Shown: positions 8,790-17,621 of the stretch, in pieces
How the letters are laid out: each line of letters begins with the position of its first letter
Position numbering within the stretch: the stretch's first letter is position 1
Assembly: GCF_020023995.1 (NCBI RefSeq)
Contig: NZ_NRRD01000005.1
Location: 1-64,000 of the forward strand
Direction: 5' to 3'
Source: Rhodobacter sp. TJ_12
Lineage (GTDB): Bacteria > Pseudomonadota > Alphaproteobacteria > Rhodobacterales > Rhodobacteraceae
Length of the DNA stretch: 64,000 nt
The notes under the pieces: model-generated
What the model saw: only the letters and a program-made list of their open reading frames with translations
What the model was told of the DNA's origin: nothing
Databases searched by the model: none
Position numbers and translations under genes: made by a program

Positions 8790-9515
8790 ATGCGTCCTGT
8801 CCTGATTGCCCTTCTCGCCCTTTCGCTTGCGAATTGCGGGCGCCTCGAACAGGTCGGCAAGGCCCCTGAATTCAACCCGGTCGAGAATAGCAATGAATTC
8901 TTCGCCATGACCTCGACCCCGATGCCCACCGAAATCGCTGCGCGCCCCCGCGCGCAAGAGGCCTCGCTCTGGTCGGGCAGCCGTCGCTCATTGCTGGGCG
9001 ACCGGCGTGCCGCGGCACGGGGTGACATCCTGACCGTGGTGATCGAAATTGATGACAAGGCCGAGATTTCGAACTCCACAGGGCGTTCGCGCTCTAGCTC
9101 CGACACGATGGGCATGCCCTCAATGTTCGGCATTCCGCAGCGGCTGAATGCCGAACTGCCCGAAGGCGCAAGCATGGCCGATGCTTATGAAACCGGCTCC
9201 AATTCCTCCTATCAGGGCGATGGCTCGGTGGCGCGCAATGAAAAGCTGACCTTGCGGGTCGCGGCCACGGTGCTGGACCGGCTGCCCAATGGGGTGATGC
9301 GCATTCAGGGCGTGCAGGAAGTGCGCGTCAATTTCGAAGTGCGCGAATTGATCGTGACCGGCTTCGTGCGGCCCGAGGATGTGAGCCGCCAAAACGAAAT
9401 CACCTATGATAAGATTGCAGGCGCCCGCATTTCCTATGGCGGTCGGGGCCAGATCACCGATGTGCAACAGCCCCGCTATGGCCAGCAGGTCGCCGATATC
9501 CTTCTGCCATTCTAA
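8790..9515 (+). CDS. flgH: Flagellar L-ring lipoprotein FlgH
   Basis: The start at 8790 gives a 241-residue protein with a lipoprotein signal ending in LSLANC (Cys16), as expected for the outer-membrane L-ring protein. Upstream in-frame starts (8763, 8733) would bury the signal peptide, so they are rejected. The central GDILTVVIEIDDKAEISNST and the C-terminal GRGQITDVQQPRYGQQVADI match FlgH. Confidence 0.93.
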   Translation: MRPVLIALLALSLANCGRLEQVGKAPEFNPVENSNEFFAMTSTPMPTEIAARPRAQEASLWSGSRRSLLGDRRAAARGDILTVVIEIDDKAEISNSTGRSRSSSDTMGMPSMFGIPQRLNAELPEGASMADAYETGSNSSYQGDGSVARNEKLTLRVAATVLDRLPNGVMRIQGVQEVRVNFEVRELIVTGFVRPEDVSRQNEITYDKIAGARISYGGRGQITDVQQPRYGQQVADILLPF

Positions 9516-9527
9516 GGACGCTTTTCC

Positions 9528-10079
9528 ATGTTGATGAAGATCCTTCCCATCCTTCTTGCCCTGATCGGCCTGGCCGGCGGGGGGGCTGCGGGCTATTTCC
9601 TGCGCCCACCGCCGCCGCCGCCCGAAGAAACCGCCGGGGCGCATGGCGAAGACGGGGCCGCAGCCGATGCGGGCCATGCCGCCCCCGCTGACACGCAGGC
9701 CGCCGCCGATCACGGCGCTGACGGGCATGGCGAAGACGGCGCGGAAGAGGCGCCGACCACCGAATTCGTCAAGCTCAACAACCAATTTGTCGTGCCGGTG
9801 ATAGAAGAGGGGCAGGTCACCTCGCTTGTCGTTTTGTCGCTTAGCCTTGAGGTGACGCTGGGCAGCACCGAAAAGGTCTATGCCGCCGAGCCGAAGATCC
9901 GCGATCTGCTGCTTCAGGTCCTGTTCGACCACGCCAATGCGGGCGGCTTCAAAGGCGCTTTCACCAATACCGCGACCATGGCCGATCTGCGCCGCACCAT
10001 GCTGGAAGCGGTGCGGCAAGTGCTGGGCAGCGCGGCGCTGTCGGTGCTTGTCTCCGACATCGTGCGTCAAGACAGCTAA
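9528..10079 (+). CDS. fliL: Flagellar basal body-associated protein FliL
   Basis: The 183-residue protein has one N-terminal transmembrane segment (about 5–25), then a His/Asp/Ala/Pro-rich periplasmic linker (30–75), then the FliL domain (FVKLNNQFVVPVI onward, ending AALSVLVSDIVRQDS). FliL sits around the stator units and affects torque and motor load response. It is last in the flgB operon and is followed by a perfect 13-bp terminator hairpin. Confidence 0.9.
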   Translation: MLMKILPILLALIGLAGGGAAGYFLRPPPPPPEETAGAHGEDGAAADAGHAAPADTQAAADHGADGHGEDGAEEAPTTEFVKLNNQFVVPVIEEGQVTSLVVLSLSLEVTLGSTEKVYAAEPKIRDLLLQVLFDHANAGGFKGAFTNTATMADLRRTMLEAVRQVLGSAALSVLVSDIVRQDS

Positions 10080-10103
10080 ACCACATCACGGGCGCCCAAA
10101 TTG

Positions 10104-10139
10104 AAAACGGCTGGAACCACAAAGGATTCCAGCCGTTTT
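10104..10139 (+). terminator. Two-way terminator after fliL
   Basis: A 13-bp perfect stem, AAAACGGCTGGAA (10104–10116) with TTCCAGCCGTTTT (10127–10139), has a 10-nt loop with A-run and T-run ends on both strands. It can end the flgB–fliL operon and, on the other strand, transcription through tRNA-Thr. Confidence 0.9.
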
Positions 10140-10146
10140 TGGTATC

Positions 10147-10222
10147 TGGTGCCGGTGAAGGGACTCGAACCCCCGACCCCATCATTACGAATGACGTGCT
10201 CTACCAGCTGAGCTACACCGGC
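10147..10222 (-). tRNA. tRNA-Thr (anticodon CGT)
   Basis: The 76-nt cloverleaf on the minus strand has a 7-bp acceptor stem GCCGGTG/CACCGGC, D-loop AGCTGGTA, anticodon loop TTCGTAA with CGT (plus-strand positions 10187–10189, reading ACG codons), T-loop GGTTCGAGTCC, and an encoded ACCA 3' end. It lies 43 bp after hemY on the same strand. A 7-bp hairpin (10225–10249) separates the two. Confidence 0.95.
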
Positions 10223-10265
10223 GTGATGGCGGGCAACTAGCACGCCATCGCAGGGATGTGTAGCC

Positions 10266-11705
10266 CTATTTTTCACCCATCGGTGCGGCATTATCAGGCG
10301 TGATGTCGAACGCATCGGCCTTGGCTTTGCCAGCCCCGACGATCAAAGGCAGCATTTCCGCGCCATTGGGCAGCGGCACCCCGCCCGAGGTCGGCTCGCG
10401 CCAGCTCAGCGTGTCGAAACCGCCGCAATTGTCGCAGACCGGGCCCCATTCGGCTTGGATGTTCTGGCACTTGTCGCAGCACCATTGCTTACCACGCGGC
10501 GCGGTGACCGCACGGGCCAGCCAGCCGCGCACGACATCTTCGCTTTCGCCCTCGCCCCGCTCGATCGCGGCCATCAAGGTCAGCGTGCGGGTGGTCGGGT
10601 TGGTTTCGGCCAGATTGCCCAGCGCCCGGCGCGCCGCCGGGAAATCTTCGGCGGCAATGCTCAACTCGGCGCGCAGAAGCTTGGTTTCCTCGTGATCGGG
10701 GCGCAGCGACAACAGCTTTTCAAACCGCGCCAGACGCTCTGCCGCGGATTCCGAGGGCTCCAGCGACGCGAAGACACCCGCCAGATCGGGATGCGGTTGC
10801 GCTTCCCACGCCTTGAGCAGCACCCGCGTCGCCGCCTTGGTATTGCCCTGATCGGCATAGGCCTTGGCCGCCATCGCCGCCGCCGGGATCAGATCGGGCG
10901 AGGATTTATTGGCCGCAATCGCCGCCTCGCGGGCCTCGATCGAGGAATTCTGATCCAGCACCACCTTGGCTTCTTGCAACGCCAGAACCGCATCGCGGCG
11001 CTTGTGCACGTCTTTCGGGATCTCGCCCTGACGCATCTTCGCCAGCAACACATCACGCGCGCCTTTCCAGTCGCCCGATTCTGTTTGCAGCTTGAACAGC
11101 GTGTTTTGCACTTCGGGGTGTTTCGGATTCAGAGCAAACGCCTTTTGCGCCAGTTTCAGCGCGGTATCGGTGTCGCCATCGCCCAGCTTTTGCGACAACA
11201 GGCCGCGAATCCCCACAAAGCGGGTGCGCGGATCATTGAGCATGCGGCGGTAAACCTGTTCCGAGCGCCGCGTGTCACCATTCATCTCGGCCGCCTGCGC
11301 GGTCAAAAGATTGGTCAGATCGGGACGACGCAGATAGCGTTCGGCCTTCGCCGCGCGCGACATTGCCAGCCGCGATTCGCCCGAGGCAATCGCCAGCATC
11401 CCTTCGGCCAAAGCCTGATAGCCCTTACGTTCGCGGTTGCGGTCGAAATAGCGGCTGATCGCCGTTTCATCACCGGTCACAAAACGCAAAAAGGCCACGA
11501 TGAAGCTGACGATCTTGAACACGACCCACAGCACCACGACGATAATCGTGATCAAGATGGCGGCTTGCAGCGCGCCAAGGTTGAATTCCTGCCCCAACGC
11601 GACGATGCGGATCGCCTCGCCCGAGTCAGACAGCATCGCCGCGCCAAAGGTGAGCCCGGCCACAGCGGCCAGGAACAGCGCGATTTTCACCAAAGACCAG
11701 AGCAT
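10266..11705 (-). CDS. hemY: HemY-type heme-locus membrane protein with C-terminal Cys pairs
   Basis: The 479-residue inner-membrane protein of the HemY family (the heme-locus HemY, not protoporphyrinogen oxidase) has two transmembrane segments (about 5–25 and 45–70) followed by cytoplasmic or periplasmic TPR repeats (about 95–390). A C-terminal extension near residues 407–425 has CDKC and CDNC pairs that look like a zinc ribbon; the shorter enterobacterial HemY (about 400 residues) should lack it. It is third in hemD–mic60-like–hemY. The family role in tetrapyrrole metabolism is inferred from this context. Confidence 0.88.
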   Translation of the reverse strand: MLWSLVKIALFLAAVAGLTFGAAMLSDSGEAIRIVALGQEFNLGALQAAILITIIVVVLWVVFKIVSFIVAFLRFVTGDETAISRYFDRNRERKGYQALAEGMLAIASGESRLAMSRAAKAERYLRRPDLTNLLTAQAAEMNGDTRRSEQVYRRMLNDPRTRFVGIRGLLSQKLGDGDTDTALKLAQKAFALNPKHPEVQNTLFKLQTESGDWKGARDVLLAKMRQGEIPKDVHKRRDAVLALQEAKVVLDQNSSIEAREAAIAANKSSPDLIPAAAMAAKAYADQGNTKAATRVLLKAWEAQPHPDLAGVFASLEPSESAAERLARFEKLLSLRPDHEETKLLRAELSIAAEDFPAARRALGNLAETNPTTRTLTLMAAIERGEGESEDVVRGWLARAVTAPRGKQWCCDKCQNIQAEWGPVCDNCGGFDTLSWREPTSGGVPLPNGAEMLPLIVGAGKAKADAFDITPDNAAPMGEK

Positions 11706-11714
11706 CGCATCACC

Positions 11715-12941
11715 TCACTGAACGGATTGGGCCAGAGTGGAAAGCGCGGCCTCGGCCGCCGTGCGGCGCGCGACCATGTCTTTCCAAGATTGCATTTGCG
11801 CCTGCGCCGCCTCGGGCAGCGCGGCAAGTTCGGCCACTGCCGTTTCGAATTGTGCGGCATCCACCGCCGCTTGCGCACGCGACAAGATCGCATCGGGCGA
11901 ATTGCCCTCGCGCGCCGTCAACGAACGCGCCCCGGTTTGCGCCAGCAAGAAGGTGCCCAGCTTATCGGTCAGGCTGTCACCCGAATCGGTCGTGCGCGCG
12001 ACCGCCAAGGCCTTGCGCGCGGCATCGGGGAACGCGTCTTGCAACGCACCAACCGTCGGCACCTCGGCCTTAAGCGCCTCGGGGGCATCAAGCCCTGCGG
12101 CTTCGACCTCGGCCACCGGACCAACCAGCGACGCGCCGGCATCGAAAGCCGCCGCCACACGCGCGACCGCGGCTTGACGCACCGCGCGTTGGGTCGCAGC
12201 CTCGGTTTCGGCGCGCATCTTCGCCGCCTGAGCCTCGGCCTCGGCAATGCGCGCCTTCGCCTCGGCGGTCGCGGCATCCAACTGCTGTTGCGTCGCATAC
12301 ATGGGCGACTTCTTCATTTCTTCTTTCATTGCGGCGAGCTCTTCCTTGAGCCCGGCCACCTCATCAGCGGCAGCCGCCGCCGCGCCGCTTTCCAGCGCAT
12401 CGACCTTTGCGGTCATCTCGGCCAGCGCTGCTTTAAGCGCTGTCACCTCATCGGCACCCGCGGTGGGTTCAGCGGTCGCTGCCTCAAGCGCGGCGATTTT
12501 GGCGGCCTGCGCATCAAGTGCCGCTTGCAATTCGGACGCGCCCCCACCGGCGGGCAGAATTTTGTCGCGCAGATCGGCAGGCATATTGGGCAACGCAAAG
12601 ACCGTGGCCCCGGCCCCGATCGCCGCCGCCAGCACACCACCGACCAGAACCGACAAACCGCGGCGCGGCGGCGGTGCCGCCGCAGCAGGCGCAGGTGCCG
12701 GTTTTTCTTCCACTTTTTCATCATCCGGCATCGGCGCAGGCGATTCGGCCTCCGCTTCCGCCTCGGTGCGTGATTCGGTCACGGGGTCGGAGCCGTCGAC
12801 AACCTCCGCATCTTCGATGCCATCGTGATCCGCCGCCTCAAGCGCCTCGCCTGCCGGATCCGTTTCTTTCTCTGGCATATCAAGGTCTTGTGCGGAGGTG
12901 GCTGCGTTGGGTTCAGTCTCGTCCGATTCCGGTTTCGCCAT
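11715..12941 (-). CDS. Mitofilin/Mic60-like inner-membrane protein
   Basis: The start at 12941 (ATG, with GGAGG 8 nt upstream) gives about 408 residues. There is an acidic, Asp/Glu/Ala-rich N-terminal half (1–85), one transmembrane segment at about 95–115, a long coiled coil, and a C-terminal helical domain. This is the layout of alphaproteobacterial Mic60, the bacterial relative of the mitochondrial crista-junction protein, which is commonly found beside hemY. Low-complexity sequence makes motif proof weak, so the call rests on topology plus the hemD–hemY setting. Confidence 0.78.
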   Translation of the reverse strand: MAKPESDETEPNAATSAQDLDMPEKETDPAGEALEAADHDGIEDAEVVDGSDPVTESRTEAEAEAESPAPMPDDEKVEEKPAPAPAAAAPPPRRGLSVLVGGVLAAAIGAGATVFALPNMPADLRDKILPAGGGASELQAALDAQAAKIAALEAATAEPTAGADEVTALKAALAEMTAKVDALESGAAAAAADEVAGLKEELAAMKEEMKKSPMYATQQQLDAATAEAKARIAEAEAQAAKMRAETEAATQRAVRQAAVARVAAAFDAGASLVGPVAEVEAAGLDAPEALKAEVPTVGALQDAFPDAARKALAVARTTDSGDSLTDKLGTFLLAQTGARSLTAREGNSPDAILSRAQAAVDAAQFETAVAELAALPEAAQAQMQSWKDMVARRTAAEAALSTLAQSVQ

Positions 12942-13016
12942 GGCCAATCCTCCAGTCCGCGCCGACGCGCGCTTATTCTTCGATTGCGCGCAGTCTATTG
13001 GCGGGCGTCGCGGGGC

Positions 13017-13739
13017 TCAACCGGAACTGTCTCGCATCAGTGCGACAAGTGCGTCCATTAGCCCCTCTGCCGAGGGCTTGGCCGCCACCCGCATCTCAAC
13101 ATGGGCAAGCCCCGCACAGGTCTGCGCCGCGGCGGGGGAAATGGCCGCGATTCGCAACCGCGCCCGCGCCTCTTGCGCGGCGGCGGTCAGCAAGCGCCCG
13201 CTATTGGGCGAAAACACCGGCACCAAAAGCGGCACCGCGCGATCCAACAGATCTTGCATTTCCGTGCTGGGCGGCTGGGGCACCTGCGCATAGACCACCG
13301 CCTCGGCCACGTTTCGCCCGGCCGCCGTCAGGGTCTGCACCAGCGGAAAAGCACTTTCATTGCCGCGTGCATGCAACATCGACCCACAATCGTCGTGATT
13401 AAGGATAAGCGTGCAAAGCGTCTGCGCATTTGGCGCGAAACCCAGCACTTGGAACCCTTTGGCCTGCAGCACCCCAGCGGTGCGCTCGCCCACGCAATAG
13501 ACCGGCTTGCCCGCCCAGTCAGGCGCCGCCTCAACCGGACCAAGCGCCTGTTCCGAGGTCACAATTAGCGTATCGGCCAGCGGCAAGTCGGCCCCGGTTG
13601 GTTCGATCTCGATCAGCGGCGCAATGGTCACCGGCCAATCCGCACCGAAACGGGCGCGAAATTGCCGGGCAAAGCGGTCAGACCCGGCACGGGGACGGGT
13701 CAGCAAAAGCCGCGGGCGAAAAGCAGATCTATCGGTCAT
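13017..13739 (-). CDS. hemD: Uroporphyrinogen-III synthase HemD
   Basis: The 240-residue protein closes and rearranges hydroxymethylbilane to uroporphyrinogen III. It starts with [17 protein letters not shown] and has [20 protein letters not shown] then [17 protein letters not shown], the pattern of HemD proteins (sequence is poorly conserved in this family). The ATG at 13739 is chosen because upstream sequence lies in the divergent tsaD gene. It is the first gene of the hemD–mic60-like–hemY unit. Confidence 0.88.
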   Translation of the reverse strand: MTDRSAFRPRLLLTRPRAGSDRFARQFRARFGADWPVTIAPLIEIEPTGADLPLADTLIVTSEQALGPVEAAPDWAGKPVYCVGERTAGVLQAKGFQVLGFAPNAQTLCTLILNHDDCGSMLHARGNESAFPLVQTLTAAGRNVAEAVVYAQVPQPPSTEMQDLLDRAVPLLVPVFSPNSGRLLTAAAQEARARLRIAAISPAAAQTCAGLAHVEMRVAAKPSAEGLMDALVALMRDSSG

Positions 13740-13808
13740 AGGGGCCTCGGGTTGTGCGATGCCTTCCCCGGTGTTACCTGCGATGAAACGCCTGCGCAAC
13801 AAAGCCCC

Positions 13809-14903
13809 ATGACCAAAGTGCTTTCCTTTCTTGGTATTGAATCGAGCTGCGATGATACCGCAGCGGCCGTGGTGCGTGCCGATGCGCAAGGCGCCACGGT
13901 GCTGGCCTCGGTCGTGGCGGGGCAGGTCGCGCTGCATGCCCCCTACGGTGGCGTCGTGCCGGAGATTGCGGCCCGCGCACATGCTGAAAAGCTGGATAGC
14001 TGCGTGGAAGAGGCCCTGACGCAAGCGGGTCTTGACCTGCGCGACCTTGATGGGATCGCGGTCACCGCCGGGCCGGGGCTGATTGGCGGGGTGATGTCGG
14101 GCGTGATGTGCGCGCGGGGCCTTGCCGCAGGTTCGGGTCTGCCATTGGTGGGGGTAAACCATCTGGCGGGCCATGCGCTGACACCACGGCTGACCGATGC
14201 GTTGGCGTTTCCCTATTTGATGCTGCTGGTGTCGGGCGGGCATTGCCAGTTTTTGATCGCGCGCGGGGCGGACGATTTCCGCCGCCTTGGCGGTACGATC
14301 GACGATGCCCCAGGCGAAGCTTTTGACAAGACCGCCAAGCTTTTGGGTCTGCCGCAACCCGGCGGCCCGGTGGTTGAGGCAGAGGCAAAAAAGGGCAACG
14401 CGAAAGCCTTTGCCTTCCCGCGCCCGCTTTTGGATCGCCCCGGCTGCGATATGTCTTTCTCGGGTCTGAAAACCGCGCTTTTGCGCGCCCGCGATGCCGA
14501 GGTGGCCGCGCATGGCGGGCTTTACCGCCAGACCCGTGCCGATCTGTGCGCCAGTTTCCAGCAAGCCGTTGCCGATGTTCTGGCCGAAAAGACCCGCCGC
14601 GCGCTGATGACCTATTTGGCAGAGGCCCCCAAAACCCCGGCCTTGGCCGTGGCGGGGGGCGTTGCGGCGAACCAAACGATCCGCGCGAAACTTGAAAACG
14701 TCTGCGCTGAAATGGGCGTGCGTTTTACGGCGCCGCCGCTCAAACTTTGCACCGATAATGCCGCGATGATCGCCTATGCCGGAATCGAGCGGTTTCGTGC
14801 TGGCCTTGCGACTGAAGCCGATCTGGTGCCGCGGCCGCGTTGGCCGCTTGACGCAACCGCGCCCACAATGCTCGGATCGGGCAAAAAGGGGGCAAAGGCA
14901 TGA
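13809..14903 (+). CDS. tsaD: tRNA threonylcarbamoyladenosine transferase TsaD
   Basis: The 364-residue ASKHA-fold enzyme transfers the threonylcarbamoyl group to A37 of ANN-decoding tRNAs, working with TsaB/TsaE. Motifs seen are [14 protein letters not shown] at the N-terminus, [40 protein letters not shown] and [11 protein letters not shown]. The start at 13809 gives the normal family beginning; in-frame sequence upstream runs into hemD. It is divergent from hemD and overlaps gpsA by 4 bp. Confidence 0.96.
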   Translation: MTKVLSFLGIESSCDDTAAAVVRADAQGATVLASVVAGQVALHAPYGGVVPEIAARAHAEKLDSCVEEALTQAGLDLRDLDGIAVTAGPGLIGGVMSGVMCARGLAAGSGLPLVGVNHLAGHALTPRLTDALAFPYLMLLVSGGHCQFLIARGADDFRRLGGTIDDAPGEAFDKTAKLLGLPQPGGPVVEAEAKKGNAKAFAFPRPLLDRPGCDMSFSGLKTALLRARDAEVAAHGGLYRQTRADLCASFQQAVADVLAEKTRRALMTYLAEAPKTPALAVAGGVAANQTIRAKLENVCAEMGVRFTAPPLKLCTDNAAMIAYAGIERFRAGLATEADLVPRPRWPLDATAPTMLGSGKKGAKA

Positions 14904-15856
14904 CTATTGCGGTTTTAGGGGCCGGCGCCTTTGGCACAGCGCTGGCGATCACGCTGGCGCAGGCGGGCAAGGTCACGCTTTGGGCACGCGATCCGGCCCA
15001 TGCCGAGCAGATGCATACCGCGCGCGTCAATGACCGCCGCCTGCCCGGGGCGCCCTTTCCCGACACATTGTCCGTCACGGCGGACATTGGTTGTGTTTCG
15101 ACAGCAGAGGTGGTGCTTTTGGCGATGCCGATGCAGCAGATGGGCAGCTTTCTGGCCACCCATGCTGACCTGCTAGAGGGCAAAACGCTCGTTTCTTGTT
15201 CCAAGGGGATCGACCTTGCCACCGGGCGCGGCCCGATCGCCTTAATCGAATCCGCCTGCCCGCGCGCCACCGCCGCCGTGCTGACAGGGCCAAGCTTTGC
15301 CGCAGATATTGCACGCGGCCTGCCCACAGCACTGACGCTGGCGGCACGCGAAGATGCAAGCGCCCTGCAAACGCGGCTTTCTACCCCCACCCTGCGGCTT
15401 TACCGCACGACCGATACCGTGGGGGCCGAATTGGGCGGGGCATTGAAGAACGTCATGGCGATTGCCGCGGGCGTGGTGATTGGCGCCAAGCTGGGCGATT
15501 CGGCCCGCGCCGCGCTGATGACCCGAGGCTTTGCGGAAATGAGCCGCTTGGCGCTGAAACTGGGCGCGCGGCCTGAAACGCTGGATGGCCTGTCGGGTTT
15601 TGGCGATCTGGTGCTGACCTGCACCTCATCCCAATCGCGCAATTTCCGCTTTGGTCTGGCTTTGGGACAAGGCGAAGAGTTCGACGCCGGGACCACCGTC
15701 GAAGGCGCGGCCACCGCCCGCGCCGCCGTGCAACTGGGGCAGCGCCACGGGATCGATCTGCCCGTTACCGCCATGGTCGCCGCGCTGGTGGCGCGCGATC
15801 TTTCTGTTTCCGACGCCGCTGCGGCGTTGCTTTCGCGTCCGCTCAAGGAGGAATGA
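14900..15856 (+). CDS. gpsA: Glycerol-3-phosphate dehydrogenase [NAD(P)+] GpsA
   Basis: The 318-residue cytosolic enzyme makes sn-glycerol-3-phosphate from dihydroxyacetone phosphate for phospholipid synthesis. Visible are the Rossmann motif [12 protein letters not shown] at residues 4–15, [12 protein letters not shown], the catalytic-lysine region [14 protein letters not shown], and the C-terminal [13 protein letters not shown]. It overlaps tsaD (ATGA), and the tsaD–gpsA pairing is common in this group. Confidence 0.95.
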   Translation: MTIAVLGAGAFGTALAITLAQAGKVTLWARDPAHAEQMHTARVNDRRLPGAPFPDTLSVTADIGCVSTAEVVLLAMPMQQMGSFLATHADLLEGKTLVSCSKGIDLATGRGPIALIESACPRATAAVLTGPSFAADIARGLPTALTLAAREDASALQTRLSTPTLRLYRTTDTVGAELGGALKNVMAIAAGVVIGAKLGDSARAALMTRGFAEMSRLALKLGARPETLDGLSGFGDLVLTCTSSQSRNFRFGLALGQGEEFDAGTTVEGAATARAAVQLGQRHGIDLPVTAMVAALVARDLSVSDAAAALLSRPLKEE

Positions 15857-15857
15857 C

Positions 15858-16127
15858 ATGCTGTACGCCGTGATCTGCCGTGACAAACCCGGCGCCCTGC
15901 AAACCCGGCTCGATACCCGCGCCGCCCATCTGGCCTATATCGAGGAAACCGGGATCGTGGCGATGGCCGGACCGTTTCTTGAAGGTGGGGAAATGTGCGG
16001 CTCACTGGTGATTTTGGACTGTGACAGCCTTGAAACCGCGCAAAACTGGGCCGCAGGCGACCCTTATGCCGCCGCCGGTCTGTTTGACAGCGTCACTGTG
16101 CAGGAATGGAAAAAGGTGATCGGCTGA
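15858..16127 (+). CDS. YciI-like protein
   Basis: The 89-residue protein of the YciI/DGPF family has an N-terminal LYAVICRDKPGAL, the His in RAAHLAYIEETG and the central GPFLEGGEMCGSLVI, with DPYAAAGLF near the end. The fold is a ferredoxin-like dimer with a proposed active-site His/Asp pair, but no settled reaction is known. AAGGAGGA lies before the ATG. The stop overlaps the next start (TGATG). Confidence 0.85.
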   Translation: MLYAVICRDKPGALQTRLDTRAAHLAYIEETGIVAMAGPFLEGGEMCGSLVILDCDSLETAQNWAAGDPYAAAGLFDSVTVQEWKKVIG

Positions 16128-16546
16128 TGGCGAAATGGCTTTTCAAATCCGAACCCAATGTCTGGTCTTGGGACATGCAGGTCGCCAAGGGCGATGTGGG
16201 CGAGGAATGGAATGGCGTGCGCAATTACCAGGCCCGCAACAACATGCGCGCCATGCAGATCGGGGATCAGGGCTTTTTCTACCATTCCAATATTGGCAAA
16301 GAAGTGGTCGGCATCGTCGAGGTTTGCGCGCTTAGCCACCAAGATTCCACCACCGAGGACACGCGCTGGGATTGCGTGGACATTCGTGCGATCCGCCCGT
16401 TGGCCCGCCCGGTGACCTTGGCCGAGGTGAAAGCCGATCCGCGCTTGTCGGAAATGGCGCTTGTCACCTCAATGAGGTTGTCGGTGCAGCCGGTCACGGA
16501 AGAAGAATGGAAGATCATTTGCGAATTGGGGGGCGTTGATCCCTAA
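16127..16546 (+). CDS. EVE domain (PUA-like fold) protein
   Basis: The 139-residue protein covers one whole EVE domain, with KWLFKSEPNVWSWDMQVAKG at the start, GVRNYQARNNMRAMQIGDQG, FFYHSN, and WDCVDIRAIRPLARPVTLAE. EVE domains bind modified bases in DNA or RNA; the function of the stand-alone bacterial proteins is not settled. The ATG at 16127 is in the overlap with the previous stop. Confidence 0.9.
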   Translation: MAKWLFKSEPNVWSWDMQVAKGDVGEEWNGVRNYQARNNMRAMQIGDQGFFYHSNIGKEVVGIVEVCALSHQDSTTEDTRWDCVDIRAIRPLARPVTLAEVKADPRLSEMALVTSMRLSVQPVTEEEWKIICELGGVDP

Positions 16547-16842
16547 TCGCACGGCCCAGATCAAGTGGCAAAGGGGACGTGCTTGCCCCGCCAAAAAATA
16601 GGAGGGCCCCGGCACCCCTACCAGGACCCTCCTCACCCCACGTGCTCCCCTACGCACCACACGTGAAACTGTCTATTGGGTTCTGGCCTTCCTGGCCGGT
16701 AAGTCGGTTCTAGGCGAAACCGTGATTCGCCGCAACCGCACAGTGCAAACAATATGACGCAATTACAAAGGCTTGGCGTCATATTTCGTTAACCAATTCA
16801 GCTGCTCTTGCCGTTGCGACGCGCCGCACTAAGCTTGCGCGG
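16547..16842. other. Intergenic region rich in inverted repeats; possible small RNA
   Basis: No credible protein-coding frame is seen in these 296 bases. Three hairpins are clear: 16600–16609/16624–16633 (10 bp with one mismatch), 16713–16718/16726–16731 (6 bp, perfect), and 16751–16760/16776–16785 (10 bp, perfect, AATATGACGC arm). A GGGG/CCCC pair at 16573–16589 may end the EVE operon. Purpose unknown. Confidence 0.4.
16751..16785. repeat. 10-bp perfect inverted repeat upstream of the CbiX-like gene
   Basis: AATATGACGC (16751–16760) is exactly repeated in reverse at 16776–16785 (GCGTCATATT), with a 15-bp spacer. It is 57 bp upstream of the chelatase start. It could be an operator for a dimeric repressor or the end of an RNA. 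Confidence 0.6.
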
Positions 16843-17502
16843 ATGCAAGATGTTCTGATTGTCGCCCATGGATACCCCTCTGAGCCACAGCCCGCGCAAG
16901 CGGCGCTGGAGGCTTTGGCCGCGCAGGTCGATGCGCAACTGCCCCAAATGCGGGTGCGGGGGGCAACCCTTGCCAGCCCCGGGGCGCTGCGCAGCGCGGT
17001 CGCCGCGCAGCCAAATGCGATGATCTATCCGTTTTTCATGGCCGAGGGCTGGTTCACCAAGGTGCAACTGCCGCGGCGCTTGGCGGAATTGGGCCATAGC
17101 GCGCGCATTCTGCCGCCTTTCGGAAGCGATCCGGCCTTGCCCGATCTGATCTTGCAAAAGCTGCACGACGCAGGGCCTGAGGTGATCTTGATCGCGCATG
17201 GCTCGCAAGTCTCGCGCAGTTCGCATGACATGACGCTGGCCTTGGCACGCACCCTGACGCCGCACCTGCCACATAGCCATCTGCGCCTTGCCTTCTTGGA
17301 AGAACCCCCGCATCTGCGCGATGTGGCCGCACATTATCGCGGCGCCACCTGCCTGCCCTTGTTCGCCCTGCGTGGCGGGCATGTGGCACAAGATATTCCG
17401 CAAGCCCTTGAAGAAGTGGGCTTTAGCGGCACCCTTTTACCCGCATTGGGCGAACTGCCACAGGCGCCCACACTTATAGCGAATGCCCTGCAAAACGCCT
17501 GA
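16843..17502 (+). CDS. CbiX-type sirohydrochlorin chelatase
   Basis: The 219-residue protein has two tandem chelatase-like halves, each beginning with an AHG motif (His9 and His119). The second half has the metal-binding pattern GGHVAQDIP (His180); the matching spot in the first half is Phe71 (EGWFTKVQLP). CbiX inserts Co2+ or Fe2+ into sirohydrochlorin for cobalamin or siroheme. No other cob/cys genes are adjacent, so the metal and pathway cannot be fixed here. No strong ribosome site is seen before the ATG. Confidence 0.75.
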   Translation: MQDVLIVAHGYPSEPQPAQAALEALAAQVDAQLPQMRVRGATLASPGALRSAVAAQPNAMIYPFFMAEGWFTKVQLPRRLAELGHSARILPPFGSDPALPDLILQKLHDAGPEVILIAHGSQVSRSSHDMTLALARTLTPHLPHSHLRLAFLEEPPHLRDVAAHYRGATCLPLFALRGGHVAQDIPQALEEVGFSGTLLPALGELPQAPTLIANALQNA

Positions 17503-17519
17503 GCGCATTGCACACGGGA

Positions 17520-17559
17520 CCGTCATGCAACTGTCACACAACTTTTGCATAAGCGTCAT
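17520..17559 (+). promoter_or_regulatory. Tandem Pho boxes upstream of pstS
   Basis: Seven-base half sites repeat every 11 bp with AT-rich 4-bp spacers: CCGTCAT (17520), CTGTCAC (17531), a degenerate CTTTTGC (17542) and GCGTCAT (17553). The first pair matches the PhoB consensus CTGTCAT-N4-CTGTCAT well. Phosphate starvation should induce the operon through PhoB, which is encoded at its end. Confidence 0.85.
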
Positions 17560-17621
17560 GGCGCAAGCCTAGGACGGGCACCGAGGCCAGACAGGCCCGC
17601 AATGACATTCAGGAGTGATCC

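Noticed and set aside
10147-10222. tRNA-Thr as an integration site for a mobile element
   Set aside because: No integrase, no repeated tRNA 3' end and no foreign-looking genes nearby.
10455-12773. A 772-codon open frame antisense to hemY and the mitofilin-like gene
   Set aside because: Arg/Gln/His-rich shadow of two real genes, with no ribosome site or motif.
14900-16546. Possible genomic island around the EVE domain gene, since EVE proteins can be defence-associated
   Set aside because: It is tightly coupled to gpsA and the YciI-like gene in a housekeeping operon, with no defence or modification genes around it.
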